Notes: generated from the letters alone by a model not told the origin. DNA of 64,000 bases from Sesamum alatum (GCA_034509735.1 JACGWO010000003.1:36044466-36108465), one strand, 5' to 3'. Counted from the first letter of the stretch, positions 10,701 to 22,812 are shown. A program made the numbers and translations.

Positions 10701-13700
10701 AGATTTGGTTGGAATATTTATGTAAATGAGTTTGACTACACTCTGACATGCGGGTGGTATCTGTTGCAAAAAGCATTTTCAGTGAGCTTGTAAAAGCTCG
10801 TACCTTTTGTTCCTGTTATGCTATGTGGCAAATTGAATATCACAGTGATCTGATTTATCATGCATGAGGGTTCTCCTTAACTGTTAGCATTGCAGAAACA
10901 TATCTGCGCTGAAACTCAGAAGTCCCAGCATTGCCCTAGTGAAAATAGAGGGACACAACTCTGCAGTGTAGAAAACTCTTATGCAAATCTTATTTGCCAC
11001 TGACTATGTGGTTCCTCTGCTTCTGCTTGGGCAAGTGCCATATCCAGATCGAACCACATGCAGTGAAATAGTTTTCTGATTGGATTGGATTAAATGTGTT
11101 GTATGTTTCTTGCCCTGCTTTTTAGAATGAACAAGACATTCAGCACGCGGGTATGAGAGGATATAATGTAGAAAATCATTATTTCCAACTCTATGTTGCT
11201 TCTTCATTTGGCTACCTCATTCTGACATCAGTGACAGGAACAACCTTCCACCTGTGGTTCATTGATGGATCAACTTAAGCTTCCAAGACCAGCTACTAGA
11301 TTCTGAATAAATATCTACCACTCACGATCTAGATCAGCATGTTTAAATTATTGAAATAGATAGAAAGGTAATCTCAAGAAAAGGTGGTGCATCGTTAAGA
11401 AAATGTATTTTGATGTCTGAAATGATTGCTACAATATTAATGTGAGCTATAGCTATATTACTTGCCTAGTTGTTCCTAAAATAATGTACGATTGTTGATG
11501 TATTTTTGTTTTTGTTTGTGACTTTGTATTAAAGTTGCATTTGGACTTCACTCTTTTTTTGGTTGTTGTCTTATCCCGATCCGACATCTCCACATTGGAT
11601 TCAATATGTTTTAATAATGAATGTTTCATTTTGGATGTATCTTTTCAGTTTTATTGTTGTATGCCAATCCTGGATCACCCATTGCTCTCAAGATGTCAGC
11701 AACCACCACTTCACTTTTGAATACTTAATATTCTTCCGTTCGACATCCTCTGACTTACAATATTTATGTGAACATATATTGCTGTAAACTTGTACTGACT
11801 TAATCTGATAAAGGCAAGAGGAGCTGGCAGTGACACTAGTGGAGCCCTGGTGAACTCCCATGAGGATGTTGAAGCACTGGAGAGAACTGGCAGTATTACT
11901 TCGGGAAGGTCATGGCCTGATCTTTATGCTAAGGTAAGGTGGAAAATGTTAACTTCGGATCTTTTTGTGCTTTACATTTTATAGATAAGTCTTTAAGTTC
12001 CTAAAACTTGGGCTATTCAGCAACATCACAGAGACCAAGTAAATGAGCCAGTTCGTGACAGAAGTCCAAGTGTAGCATATGCAGATTCTGAATATGGTTC
12101 CAGTGTATCAGGGCGTTCAGGTTTGGGAACTGGAAGAGTGATTGAAAAGATTAAAGAGCCCGGATATGACAGGCCCTGGTATGAATCTGGCAGTAATATA
12201 ACTGCGATGGCCCATCAGAAGAATGGTTTTGGCCTGAAACGTGGACTTGAAAGCTATGCTGCCCCTGAGACTGCAAATTCTGATTCAGATCTACAGTTCA
12301 AGCAAAACATTGCCAGTAGGAGCACCAATGGGATGAGTGGGAACTGGAAAAACTCTGAGGAGGAGGAGTTTATGTGGGGTGAAATGAATTCTAGACCTAC
12401 TGTTCGCAGTACCACTGATGCTTCAGCTAAAGATCATTGGCCACCTGATGATTATGATAGATTGGTAAGTTTCTTTGAAGGTTTTAGTGGATTGCTAAAC
12501 ACGATAAAGGATATTGTGTCACCTGTTTTGTACCTGTGTGGGTGCTTTTTCTTCTGATTAATTTGCGTGAAGCAAAGTTTGGAGAATTGAAGGTTTATTT
12601 TCATGCTGTCCATCTTGGTCGAGGTTGGATTCTATTCATGTTTTTCTCAAATATCATTAGGCATTTAAAAAGAAAAATAAAAATAAATTAAAATGAAAAA
12701 TAACATGAGTGTTGGAGCAGTCTGTTACACGAAAAGTTGAGTTCAGGACTGTGACACCTAAAGAAGGGCAGATCTTGTGCCTGCTATCTCTTTGCGTTGA
12801 TCTTGTCTTGTGCATTCAAGAGAATTTGAGATTTACAAAATGTTGCACAAAGTCGAGCATGCACTCATCATGGTTGGAGGGAAAAATGCTGAAGAACATT
12901 CTGATATTTTCCTTTTTGGTCAGTCAAACTGACACTTTAGAGTCTGCTGTTGCATGCATTGCTAAAGCTGCTGCAAAACCTCGCTGGCGTGAGGTGGGTG
13001 CTTTTAACCTGGTGAGTTCGGAGAGACAAGTGGAATGAATTTCTAGCATGCCATCTTAGTTGGAGAGTGATTCTGCAACAGGTCAAAGTAATGCATCACG
13101 TAGCCCAGTAAAAGATGCTTGCATAATCATTATAGTTTGGGGTTTATTTGTTTGGGTCTTATGTTCTCGTGTCTTGCCATTTCACATGATAAAACTTCTA
13201 GCTTATCATCTGGAGTTCCAGATTTGTCTAGCTACTGCTTGTTACTGTAACGTTTTCTTCCATTTGTTTAGACCTTGCCTTCTCCCGTATATTAATACCT
13301 TTTAGTTTGAGAGCTGGTCTATCCACTTTCTTATGATTCATTATCAGCAAAAAGATTTACTTAAAAAGAGTGTTGATAATTGATATTCTCAGTTCTTTGT
13401 CTTCTCTGGCAATGATTAAATCTACAACGGTGGGCTTGTGCAGGGCTTTGGCAGTCATCTCCGAAGTCCTCAAGATATGCATGGTATTGGGTCAAGGGAT
13501 GACGATGAAGCCTCAGCAGATTCTATATCCATGGATCTGGGCCAAGTTGCTTCTAGGACTCGAGTGCAATCATGGTCGCAAAAGCCGCCTCCACCAGAAG
13601 GACGGATGGTCTCTGGGAGTGGTAAAAGCATGTTAGGTTACTCTGAGGGGTACCCTATTGGATTGAACAGTTCACATAGTACATTGGGCAGGACAACTCC

Positions 13701-16000
13701 TCAGGCACAGCTGGGCCCAGCTCATATTGGAGACCCAAGCTTCAAGTTTTCAACAAATCTGGTGCCAGGGCCCAAAGTTTCCGTGACACAACAGGGACAG
13801 ACTCTTGGATCTGTGCCATCCTCAACGAGATCATTAATGCAACAATCTGGGTCACCTTCTTTCTCATCACACAATCCAAATCAACTACTAAATTTTGCTG
13901 AGCGTAACCAGACCTCGATTGGACCTCCTACAGATCCAAGAAGGCCTTCAGGGCATAAAAGTACTGGATTCCATAAACAATCTTCTGAGGATTCTCTGCC
14001 TTTGCCATCTCGAGATGTCTATCAGGCTAGCACACAGAGGTTGCATCCCCAAAGTTTTCGATCTTCTGCGTTGATACCTCCTTTGCAGCATAAGAAACAT
14101 GCTCCCTCTGCTCAACAGAGAAATATTGAAGTTCCTGAATTTGAAACTTATGGTCAAGGGCAGAACTCATTGCCATCAAAAGTTTCAGGCTCTGAGAGTC
14201 GCTCGACAATGGGAAATTCATCATCTGACCAATCCAATCCTCTTACCGTTGATTCTCCTGGACAATCCATTACCAGCAGTTTGTTGGATGCTGTAGAAAA
14301 AAGTGGAATACTGAGTAGTAGTTCTCCTGCGGGTAGCTTAACTAAGCCGAGTTTTCAAGAAGCTAGGCCTAGGTCATATCTAGGAGATGTGCAACTACCT
14401 CTTCCAAGTCGGCCTGCTACCGACATTTCATCCACTCCACATGTTCATGGAAGCACATTGCTCCCTACATTTTCTCAAAAAAAGGTAGAACAGCAACCCT
14501 TGCCAACTGGACAACCCCCCTCATCTTTAGCAGGTATTGACTCAGAACAGGCACCAAGTTCAATTAATTCCACCTCTAATCCTGTTTCTAGTCTGTTAAG
14601 CTCATTGGTTGCCAAAGGCTTGATATCCACTGTGAAGTCTGATCTATTGTTGTCTGCATCACCTAAGAGACCTGATCAACCACTGGACAGAGGTCCTGGG
14701 GTTGCAAGCACTAGTTGTGCTCCAGTTTCTTCTGTTCCAATCGCTATGTCGAGACCTCTTGAATCTATCACATCTGATCTGTCTTCACTTAAGCCTGGGG
14801 TTGCAAGCACTAGTTCTCCTTTAGTTTCTTCTGTTCCAATCACCATGCCAAGACCTCTTGAATCGATCCCCTCTGATCCCTCTTCACTTAAGCCTGCTGC
14901 TAAAGGTTCTGATGGTTTGCCCCAGGCAACAGCAAAGACAAAACATCTTATTGGCTTTGAGTTCAGGCCAGATGTCGTTCGTAATTTGCATCCGGAAGTG
15001 GTCAGTGATCTTCTCTCTGACCTTCCGCATCAGTGCAGCTTATGTGGTCTCAGACTCAAGCTTCAAGAAACGCTTGACAGACACATGGGATGGCATGCAT
15101 TAAGAGATCCTGAGCAGAACCCTGCAGACAAGACCTCAAGGAGGTGGTATGTGAACTCATTTGATTGGTTTGCAGGAATTGATCATTATCTCGCAGATAG
15201 TCCCTCGGACACGTTAGGAGATTCCATTGAAACATTGGAAAGTAGTGAGCAGATGGTCCCTGCCGATGAAAGTCAATGTGCATGTATTTTGTGTGGAGAG
15301 TTGTTTGAAGACTTCTACAGTCGAGAAAGGGATGAATGGATGTTCAGAGGAGCTGTTTACTTGACCAGCCCATCCTCGGTGTCTCATGAAAAGAATGGAG
15401 ATAACAGTGGTTCTGCCATTCTAGGTCCTATAGTCCATGCAAACTGTATATCAGAAGACTCAGTTCATGATTTGGGACTGGCTTGTGATGTCAAATTGGT
15501 AAGCACTTGCTAGCTTTCCTTTTCAATCTCTGAAGATTTTCAAAAGACAATTTCTTGTATGATTATTTCATCCTGGGCTCTGATCAATGCTTTATAGGCA
15601 AATGGTTGACACCAAATTCATTTTGTTTGTTAGAATTAGAAAGGTGATGTTAGTTTGTCAAGATCCATTATATTCCTTCTTGTTTTTCGTTTGTTTGTTT
15701 ATTAATTTTTTTCTGTTTATTTATTTTTGTGGCGTGTTCTGTGGTCTATTTGAAGTTTCTAATTACGTGAGAGGCCAGTATGGTTTATTTTGCTATTGAT
15801 GAAATCCAGTAAATTCAAGTGAGGATTTAAAGCGAAAAGTTTATACAGATGGTCTGCCCATTTGCCCAAATGGAAACTTTTGTCAGCTTGTTCAATGTGA
15901 ATTTGTTTTGTATCTTGATCTGTTGTTACTATTCTTCATCTGGAGACACTACCTGCCTGACTGTTTTTATCGTTTCAATTTGTAGGTATCGAATGCATAA
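7716..16000 (+). CDS. PCF11-like polyadenylation and cleavage factor (PCFS4 homologue), 7 exons
   Basis: Exons are 7716-8105, 9484-9585, 9834-10088, 11814-11933, 12021-12464, 13444-15498 and 15986-16000. All junctions are phase 0 with GT/AG borders, giving about 1126 aa. The start is the ATG at 7716, encoding [11 protein letters not shown]. Residues about 81-205 form a CTD-interacting domain (CID), with [15 protein letters not shown] and the [13 protein letters not shown] block typical of PCF11. A long low-complexity Ser/Pro-rich middle follows. The C-terminus has a C2H2-like finger [25 protein letters not shown] (about 968-988) and a second Cys cluster [13 protein letters not shown] with HANC (about 1048-1110), the PCF11 zinc modules. 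Proteins of this family bind the RNA polymerase II CTD and the 3'-end cleavage complex in the nucleus; Arabidopsis PCFS4 promotes alternative polyadenylation of FCA and flowering. The terminal 15-nt exon is the least certain part: reading through the donor instead would end the protein at 15513. Confidence 0.88.
14695..14892 (+). repeat. 99-bp in-frame tandem duplication inside PCFS4
   Basis: Two adjacent 99-bp units (14695-14793 and 14794-14892) each encode 33 residues starting PGVASTS and ending SSLK, with scattered substitutions. The length is a multiple of three, so the frame is kept. It lies in the disordered region between the CID and the zinc fingers. Confidence 0.9.
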
Positions 16001-17654
16001 CATTTCAACATCGTATAGATATGGCACCAAAGTGTATAAAAATATTATATGCTCACTATCAACACCTACAGCTCATGGTCGGGAAGTGAGCGGAAGTTTT
16101 GTATGTTTAGCATTCAGCTTTAACAGATTGTGCTTGCTGCTAATGGCTGTGTGACTTGTAAGCTCTGTTGCCTGTATGTTTCTTGACCTGTTCAGGGTTT
16201 CTTCTCTTTTCTGTATTTGAAGGAAGGGAAAATATATAGATGGGTGGTGGTTCTTATGGGTCTTTTGATCACTGAGGGAAAAGTTTCATCTTTGTTCCAG
16301 CATTTTTCTTGCTACATGTGGGTGATCTCATCACAATACGAGTTGCAAGTTAAACGTAGGGGTAGTTAGATTTACACTCCTTGATTTATGGTATGTTTAC
16401 ACAAATTAACTCTTTGCCTTACCACCATTGATAGTCAAAAAATGGGTGTAGTTTGTTAATGATGTTGACGTTTTTGGGGGTGTATATAATTTTTCAAAAA
16501 TTAGGGGTGGTTTATGTAAGTAATGTTGACGTTTTTGGTGGGTGTATATAAATATTCAAAAGATAAGAGTAATTTGTATGAATAGATCATAAATTAGGAG
16601 TGTAAATGTAATTATTGCTTAAAACTATGGTACCTATTCTTGCAGGAACTCAATTTTAGCTGCAGTTTCTCTGCAAAAGGGCAGAATTTTAAATCTCATG
16701 GTCTTATCTATGTTGAATTGTTGTTATAGAATTAATTGGTAATGATGGTATTATGAATTGTTACAATAGCCGATGTTGATTGCATGGACCATGGCATTGT
16801 TATTTATTAGTGGAAAAGTCTGAAATGAAGTCCTTGGTAGTCAACGACAGGCCGACCCATTTCCAATGAGAATTTGAAATTGACCCGTTTCCTCTTATCC
16901 ATGGAAAAAAGCAGAACATCATGTGATGGAAGTAGTGATCCAATTCCTATTCAAATCACTTACTTTAATGACCCGAACGTTACATCTTTATTAAATTAAA
17001 ATATATACATTGCCAAGATTATCACGAAATGATGGAAAAAACAAAAAAAACTGATACTCTTTTATTTCTTCTAGGTAAATGACAACAAGCTTTCATGAAG
17101 TTTAATAAATTATAAATACTCTATCATTATTAGCGATCGTTTAATAAAAATCTCTTTAATGGGCTGTCAGGAAAAGTGCTTGTTAAATGATTTTTAATTC
17201 TAGGAGCATACCAATAATTTTTTAAAATTAAAAAAATATTTATAATTATAATAAATTTCATAGAGTTTTGTTGTAATTTACTTTATTTTTAAGTGAAATT
17301 GGTTTTTCTTTGGATCAATGTTGAGCTCACAGCTCAGAAATGTAAGGGTTTCTTGTTCCTAATACGAGGCCCGTTTTGTTTCATTGATTAACATAACGGG
17401 CTTTACAGTTCACACCATCTCACGAAGACATATAAAACAAACACAAAACAAGCAAAACCAGCAGCTCTTGTTGGGAGCAATCTCTTTTACAAATACCACC
17501 TAAATTATAGTCTTGATTCAGACATCCATCGATACACATATGTACACACACACACTCTGATCTCTGGACACTAATAATTAAGTTTACCAACTTAGTACTC
17601 GAAATTCGTAACAAAATAGGTAATTAATTCCACGAGAAAGTTGCATTGTGATGT
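16001..17654. other. Intergenic region PCFS4-PSK
   Basis: The first few hundred bases are the likely PCFS4 3' UTR. About 16370-16620 contains two related direct copies of a segment with GATGTTGACGTTTTTGG, apparently decayed repeat sequence. About 17090-17290 is AT-rich with short inverted matches resembling segments near 25.6 kb and 47.7 kb. The last part (from about 17330) is probably the PSK 3' UTR on the minus strand. No further gene is seen. Confidence 0.45.
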
Positions 17655-18127
17655 CTATGGTTGATGGTGCTGTGTGTAGATGTAGTCCAAGTGAGCTTCA
17701 GCAACCATTCTTCTCTTCCAACAACCCTCATCTTTATCCCCACATTCCTCCAATCCCATCAACTGTCCAAATAATCACACCAACAAAAATTGTCCAAAAT
17801 TTACAAACTCAAAAAACCCCACTAATTACACACACAAAATAGAAAAGAAAAAGACAAACCTTTTCGAATGATGTTACAGTGGAAAAATGATCATCTTCTT
17901 GCAGGGTGATGTGATCAGGGTTTGTTTCTGGAGTAGTGTGGGCTGCACACAAAAAGACAAGATTAATCTGGAATTCAACATTGAAGAGAGACAGCAAGAG
18001 TTTATGAGGTGATTGTTGCAAGAAGTGTACCTGATTGATGTGCAGAAACGATGAAGAGAAGAAAGAGAGAGAAGATTGCCAGTTGAGAGAAGAGATGATG
18101 ATGATGATGATGATGATGATGCTTCAT
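17655..18127 (-). CDS. Phytosulfokine (PSK) peptide precursor, 3 exons
   Basis: Exons are 18127-18031, 17942-17860 and 17762-17655, with introns of 88 and 97 nt (donors G|GTACAC and AAG|GTTTGT; acceptors GTGCAG|CC and GGACAG|TTG). They splice to a 95-aa preproprotein. The N-terminus is MK, nine His, then a hydrophobic core [14 protein letters not shown], a secretory signal peptide. A short acidic pro-region follows, then two Cys (in [10 protein letters not shown]), a dibasic KRR, and the mature pentapeptide YIYTQ at residues 87-91 preceded by Asp, as tyrosylprotein sulfotransferase requires. This layout (Cys pair, [11 protein letters not shown], short tail) defines the PSK family. After sulfation and proteolysis PSK is secreted and sensed by the LRR kinase PSKR to promote cell growth and modulate immunity. 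Each exon is too short to stand out as an open reading frame. Confidence 0.92.
18095..18121 (-). repeat. (CAT)9 trinucleotide repeat in the PSK signal peptide
   Basis: Nine consecutive CAT codons, on the plus strand (ATG)9, encode nine histidines directly after Met-Lys of the PSK precursor. Such runs are prone to length change by slippage. Confidence 0.95.
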
Positions 18128-18690
18128 TTCTGATGGCTGTGTGTGTCTGTCTGTGTGTTTGCAGAGGTGAATGTGAGGGGCAAAGGCAAAGGGGATCTTA
18201 TGCTGAGTTTATGTATTCCCACAGACAACCTTTTTAATTATTTTGTTTTTTAATACTAAAAACATAAAAGTTAGTACCTCAACAAAAAGTTTGGGGGTTC
18301 ACAGTTCTAGAAATGTACACCTCCTTCACTCCCCTCCCTCTTTCTTTTTACCCCTAAATTAATTTCTAATTATTGCTAATAATGCATGCCAAACCATTTC
18401 TCTCTCCTCTCTCTCTCTCTATATATATACTAGCCATCTTGGTACGTCGTCTCTACGCGCGTATAAAATAATATTGCACGTTTTAAAATTATTGTAAATA
18501 AGAAAATATACATATTAATAAATACAGTACATTTAAAAAGAAAAAAAGAAAGAAAGAAAGAAAAAAAATAAAAACTAACTTAGGGGTATTATCGGTATAA
18601 TCAAAAAATTGGTGTTGCGGTGTAAGTAACCGCCATTTATTAGTGAAAACATGATTTGCTTTATATAATAGTATAGATATCGTATTATAT

Positions 18691-19250
18691 ATAGGGATAA
18701 TTACACTCCGCTTCATTGATGTTTGGAGAAATTACACGTAGACTGGATAACTAGGCTAATATGTCCTAGTAAACATGGCCTTAAAGTTTGCTTCCGTCTA
18801 ACAAATAGATTCATCTGTTAGTCAAAATTCACAGAATTTGTTGATATGAACAAAAAAGAAAGAAATTAAATGAAAATCGACATTTACCTTCGATTGACTT
18901 ATTACTGACTTATTTTAGGTCAAACAATTTGTTTTTGATTAAACTACCCTTATAATAGTGGAGATATACTTTCTCACATGTATTAACATTGAAAATGTAT
19001 AAGGGAATTTTGATCTTAAAAGGATTTGTTTGACCAATAATAATTTAGTAATAAGCCAATCGATGTTAAATAACGATTTTCATTCAATTTTTTTGCTAAT
19101 ATCAACAAATTTGGTGAATTTTGAATAACGAAGGTACCTATATTTGTCAGACAGAAGCAAACTTCAAGGGTACTATATACATTTTTCTGAAACATAAAAA
19201 TCTACCTGTAATTACACCAAACTTCAGGAGAGAAGAATGTAAGTGATAAG
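18691..19250. mobile_element. Foldback MITE, copy 1
   Basis: A roughly 550-bp imperfect palindrome. The left arm (ATAGGGATAATTACAC, then GTCAAAATTCACAGAATTTG, then TCGATTGACTTATTACTGAC) returns in reverse complement in the right arm (AGTAATAAGCCAATCGA, then AACAAATTTGGTGAATTTTG). A homologous copy lies at 32708-33258. It has no coding capacity and the superfamily is not determined. Confidence 0.7.
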
Positions 19251-19452
19251 TTGAAGGCATACCTTTATTTTGAATAGGGATGTTTATAATTCGATAAATA
19301 TTAAAATAATCAAACTGGAAAAAAAAAATTGGTATGAATGGAGATCGAACCAAAAAATTCGATATTCAGTCTTTATTTCATTGAAAATTTGCTATTTGAA
19401 TAGTTAGGAGAAATGAATTTGAAGTTAATGGGACTTTATATTTTAGAACGGT

Positions 19453-19660
19453 GTGGGAAAGTTTTTGAACAATCAAATGTTTTATTCAAATCAGATTTGA
19501 TCGAATTAAATTGATCATATAATAAAATTAACACTTGCAATATGATTAGTTGTTTTTTTTTCTTGAATTGTACACTAATTATACAACACGATAAGTATAT
19601 TATATCTATTATATAATTAATTTAAATTTAATTAAATTCGATTTGAAATAAAATTTTCCG
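19453..19660. mobile_element. Degenerate copy of the 181-bp MITE family
   Basis: It shares the body sequence with the elements at 50312-50492 and 61205-61375 (ATCAGATTTGATCGAA, a CTTGAATTGTACACTAATTA core, then an AATTCGATTTGAAATAAAA arm ending TTTTCCG). The ends are eroded, so the boundaries are approximate. Confidence 0.5.
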
Positions 19661-20114
19661 AGAGTTAATGAAAAAAGAAAAAGGTTACTTTCCATCCCAC
19701 TTTCGGTTCGATTTCATATTTGGTATGTCCACAACTGCATCAATCAACACTCCTCTTTCATACCACCTTTTTATATATATATATATATATATATTATTCT
19801 TAATTTTTTCTCGCTATGTGAATCAAGTGCAGGGCCAATCTTAAGGTATCATTTACGCACGCGTAACAACCTGATTTTGTTCGGACTAGTACGCTCAACA
19901 CGCTCTACGTGCTTAGTTCTCCTGCTCTTGCCCTCCGACTAGGAGGTCAGTCGCTCGATGCATTAGCAATATTTTAAAGAAGAATTTCACCAGCCGTTCA
20001 CAGATTTACCGACCGTCCTTGCTTTAACAACAAATTTAGAAATAAAGAAATTAACCAAACAATCGCTCCACCCTTCCCGGTGGTGGATTGAAATTGAGTC
20101 GCCCTCGTCCACGA

Positions 20115-20350
20115 GAGTTGATGTTCAATTCAATTGTTGGTCTGAGGTCCTTTAGAATCTCAATAGTTGCCTCATGATCAAAAGATTGTGGATTTGAATT
20201 CCACAAATATTAGTATATGTCTACTTTTATAATAGTTTGTTATTACTTTGTCTCATATCAAGGTATTTATGAATTATTAATGTATCGAATTAATTTTTAA
20301 ATTTAAATTAGTTAAATAATATAATGAATAGTACGCTATAAATTAAATAA
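20115..20350 (+). mobile_element. SINE family B, copy 1
   Basis: A tRNA-like head with a B-box-like GGATTTGAATTCC is followed by TAGTATATGTCTACTTTTA. Its 3' part ATATAATGAATAGTACGCTATAA matches the end of the copy at 55775-55979. Boundaries are approximate. Confidence 0.5.
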
Positions 20351-21280
20351 AAGATGTGGGGAATTGAAGAGAAAAAAAAAGGAATCATGGTTTAGGTCAT
20401 GAAATTTGGAATATATTGTCCAAGTCAAAAAGTAGATTCTCTGTCGTCCCCATCCCAAACATATGCCCATTTCTCCTTTATTATTTTCCTGCATGTCCTC
20501 ATCCTCTCAATTCATCATTTCTCCCATAATTATTAATGCTTTTTTTTTTTTTGATAAGACCATTTTCATTGAAATTATAAAAATGATTTAATTTTTTATT
20601 TTATATAATTAAAAATTCATGATGGTTAAATTATCTAAGTTTTTTTTTTGTAATTCATTTTTTCTTAATTTTTCTGCGAAATCTTAAAAAAAGATTTACT
20701 TTTCATAAATTTTTTTCCCTAAAAATTATTTTACTTTTCCTTTTCGGCGGTGAATTATGAATTTCTGGTGTATGTGCATCAATTTTAACAATTTACATAG
20801 TTAAAAATTAATTAATCACAATAATGGAGTAAGATCCATTCTCATGCTTTCCGAGATATGGGCTTGGCCCGGCCCATTTTCATGCTTACTCATGTACTTA
20901 TATTGTTCTTATGGGCCCAATTCTTGTTGTCGTTAGGCCTCTCTTAGTCCAATCCATTTCCAACTCCGTAAAAGCTGGCCCACCCAGCCCAAAACATTTG
21001 CGATTTTTTTTTTTTTTTTGGTTTTTAGAATAGGTTTTTATCAAGCTTAATTAATTATATGAAACGTATTATAACACCTATGTTATATTTAATGACTCAT
21101 AAATTATCCTATTTAAATTATAAATTAATCATATGATAAAATTTAATTTTTTGCCATACAATTGAAATTGAATAGCAAGCATGTCCAATTTGAATAGAAT
21201 CAAAATGCTGAATAGCACCGATCATTATGGTTTAGTAGTTAAAATCAAACATCGTCGTACTCACAACGTGGGTACGAATC

Positions 21281-21531
21281 GCCGATGAGGTCTAGTTTAG
21301 TTGGTAAAGTTGTGGCCTCATAATCTTAGAGGTCATGGATTCGAACCCCTGGGTTGATGTTGTTTTCACTGTATAGTAGGTATTATTTCATGCTGTAATA
21401 ACTATATTTTAGTTTACGTGATATTGTTGATATGATTGATAATAATTGTTTAGGTTCGATATTGATAGTCGATATGATTGAATGTAATTATTTTACTTTC
21501 GATTAATAAAGTTCATCCATTTCAGTTTAAA
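21281..21531 (+). mobile_element. SINE family A, full-length copy with target-site duplication
   Basis: A tRNA-derived head shows an A-box-like TAGTTTAGTTGG and a B box GGATTCGAACCCC, followed by an unrelated body and an end GATTAATAAAGTTCATCC with a short A-rich tail. It is flanked by a 16-bp duplication with one mismatch: AACGTGGGTACGAATC at 21265-21280 and AACGTGGGTAAGAATC at 21532-21547. Confidence 0.8.
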
Positions 21532-22800
21532 AACGTGGGTAAGAATCACTGTCAAGGCATTTGATGGGGTTACTTTTAAGGAAAAAAGGGTTACTCCATC
21601 CCACATGATTTTTGTGGATATTCTCTTTTTCTGGCTCCATTGCTCGTGATTGTCACGTTTTCTGCTTCTAGTTTCTTGCTACTTTCCACACCAATTATCG
21701 TCATGCCAGAGCATATATTTACTGACATTTTTGCCCTCTAACTCACATAGAATATTTCTCTTTTTTTTTTAAGAAAAAAAAATCTATGATTACCTTCTAC
21801 CTAATAAGAAAATTTCATTAATCATTTTTGTTCTTTTAAGGATGAAGCATTATAGTCTGCTAAGAAATGGTAATAGGAGACCAATTAATATTGGAGGAAT
21901 TTTATGTTATTTTTTCTCAAAATTAAGTAGTGCAAAGGGTAAAAGTGTCAGTTTATGGTGAGTTGCTTTGGCAAGAGAAATATTGGTCTGGCACTGTGAC
22001 CAACCTTTGTTATAAATCTAGAAAAGCAACGATAATTAAATGAAAAGCACCAGAATAAAAGAAAGAAAATGCTAATTCTTATTATGAATTTAGGATTATA
22101 AATCAAAAGAACCACATTAAATTAATAGGAACATGCAGCATTTAAAGTAGAATTATCCCTAATTTTCTGAAGTAATCACTCTTAAGATATTGCTATTATA
22201 TGCTTTTTTTTTTTTTTTTTTTTTAAATTTCTATCTAACAATTCAAATTTTCAGATGGGTTGTTCGCTTAACGTTGGTATTGAGTAAGACAAGACGAAAA
22301 AATTATGAGTTTGAATTTCATTACTATACATTAATAAAAGAACGGCTTATATATAGTGGAGGGGCACGTTTTAGATATTAATATCAAGAGATCGAGTGGT
22401 CGTTTAACATGCACGAAAATAAACCATAAGTAATAATAAAGAAAAGATTAGCACTAAATCACAAATATGTAGTCCATAATAATTATTTTCTAAATCTAAC
22501 TTGAAAAATTAAAAATCAAAATAATACATCAGAATCCGTCCACAGCCACTCCCTTATATATAAAAAAAGAACAAAAAAATATAAAAATAGAAGAAGAAGA
22601 AGTCAAATAAAAGAAAAATAAATTTAGTTTTTTCTTTCTGTGAAAATAAAAACATAACAAATAAAATTGAAATATAGAAAGCGTAGTAACAGGGGTGAAA
22701 TGGTAAATGGGCAAACTCTTCCTCAGCAGAAAAGACGGGGTTATTTGAAGGAGGGGTGGTTAAGCTAGCGATTATATCGACGGTCAAACTCTACCATACC

Positions 22801-22812
22801 CTTTATATAATA
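22801..22812 (+). promoter_or_regulatory. TATA box of the aldolase gene
   Basis: CTTTATATAATA lies about 90 bp upstream of the ATG at 22901 and is followed by a pyrimidine-rich leader with CTCTCTCTTCTCTTG, a typical layout for a highly expressed plant housekeeping gene. The inferred transcript start is near 22835. Confidence 0.6.

Larger units (their letters stand above)
18128..22800. other. Repeat-rich intergenic region PSK-aldolase
   Basis: No host gene is recognised. It contains the PSK promoter side (about 18128-18480, with a TG-rich tract), the foldback element at 18691, a MITE copy at about 19453, a GC-richer unassigned island at 19830-20110, SINE copies at 20115 and 21281, and AT-rich filler with poly-T and AT runs (for example 19770-19792). 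Confidence 0.5.

Noticed and set aside
12709..13038. Possible extra PCFS4 exon with [20 protein letters not shown]
   Set aside because: No acceptor/donor pair keeps phase with exons 5 and 6, and joining 12464 to 13444 gives the expected continuous sequence.
21283..21350. tRNA gene
   Set aside because: A- and B-box-like motifs are present but no cloverleaf is evident, and the sequence continues into a SINE body with target-site duplications.
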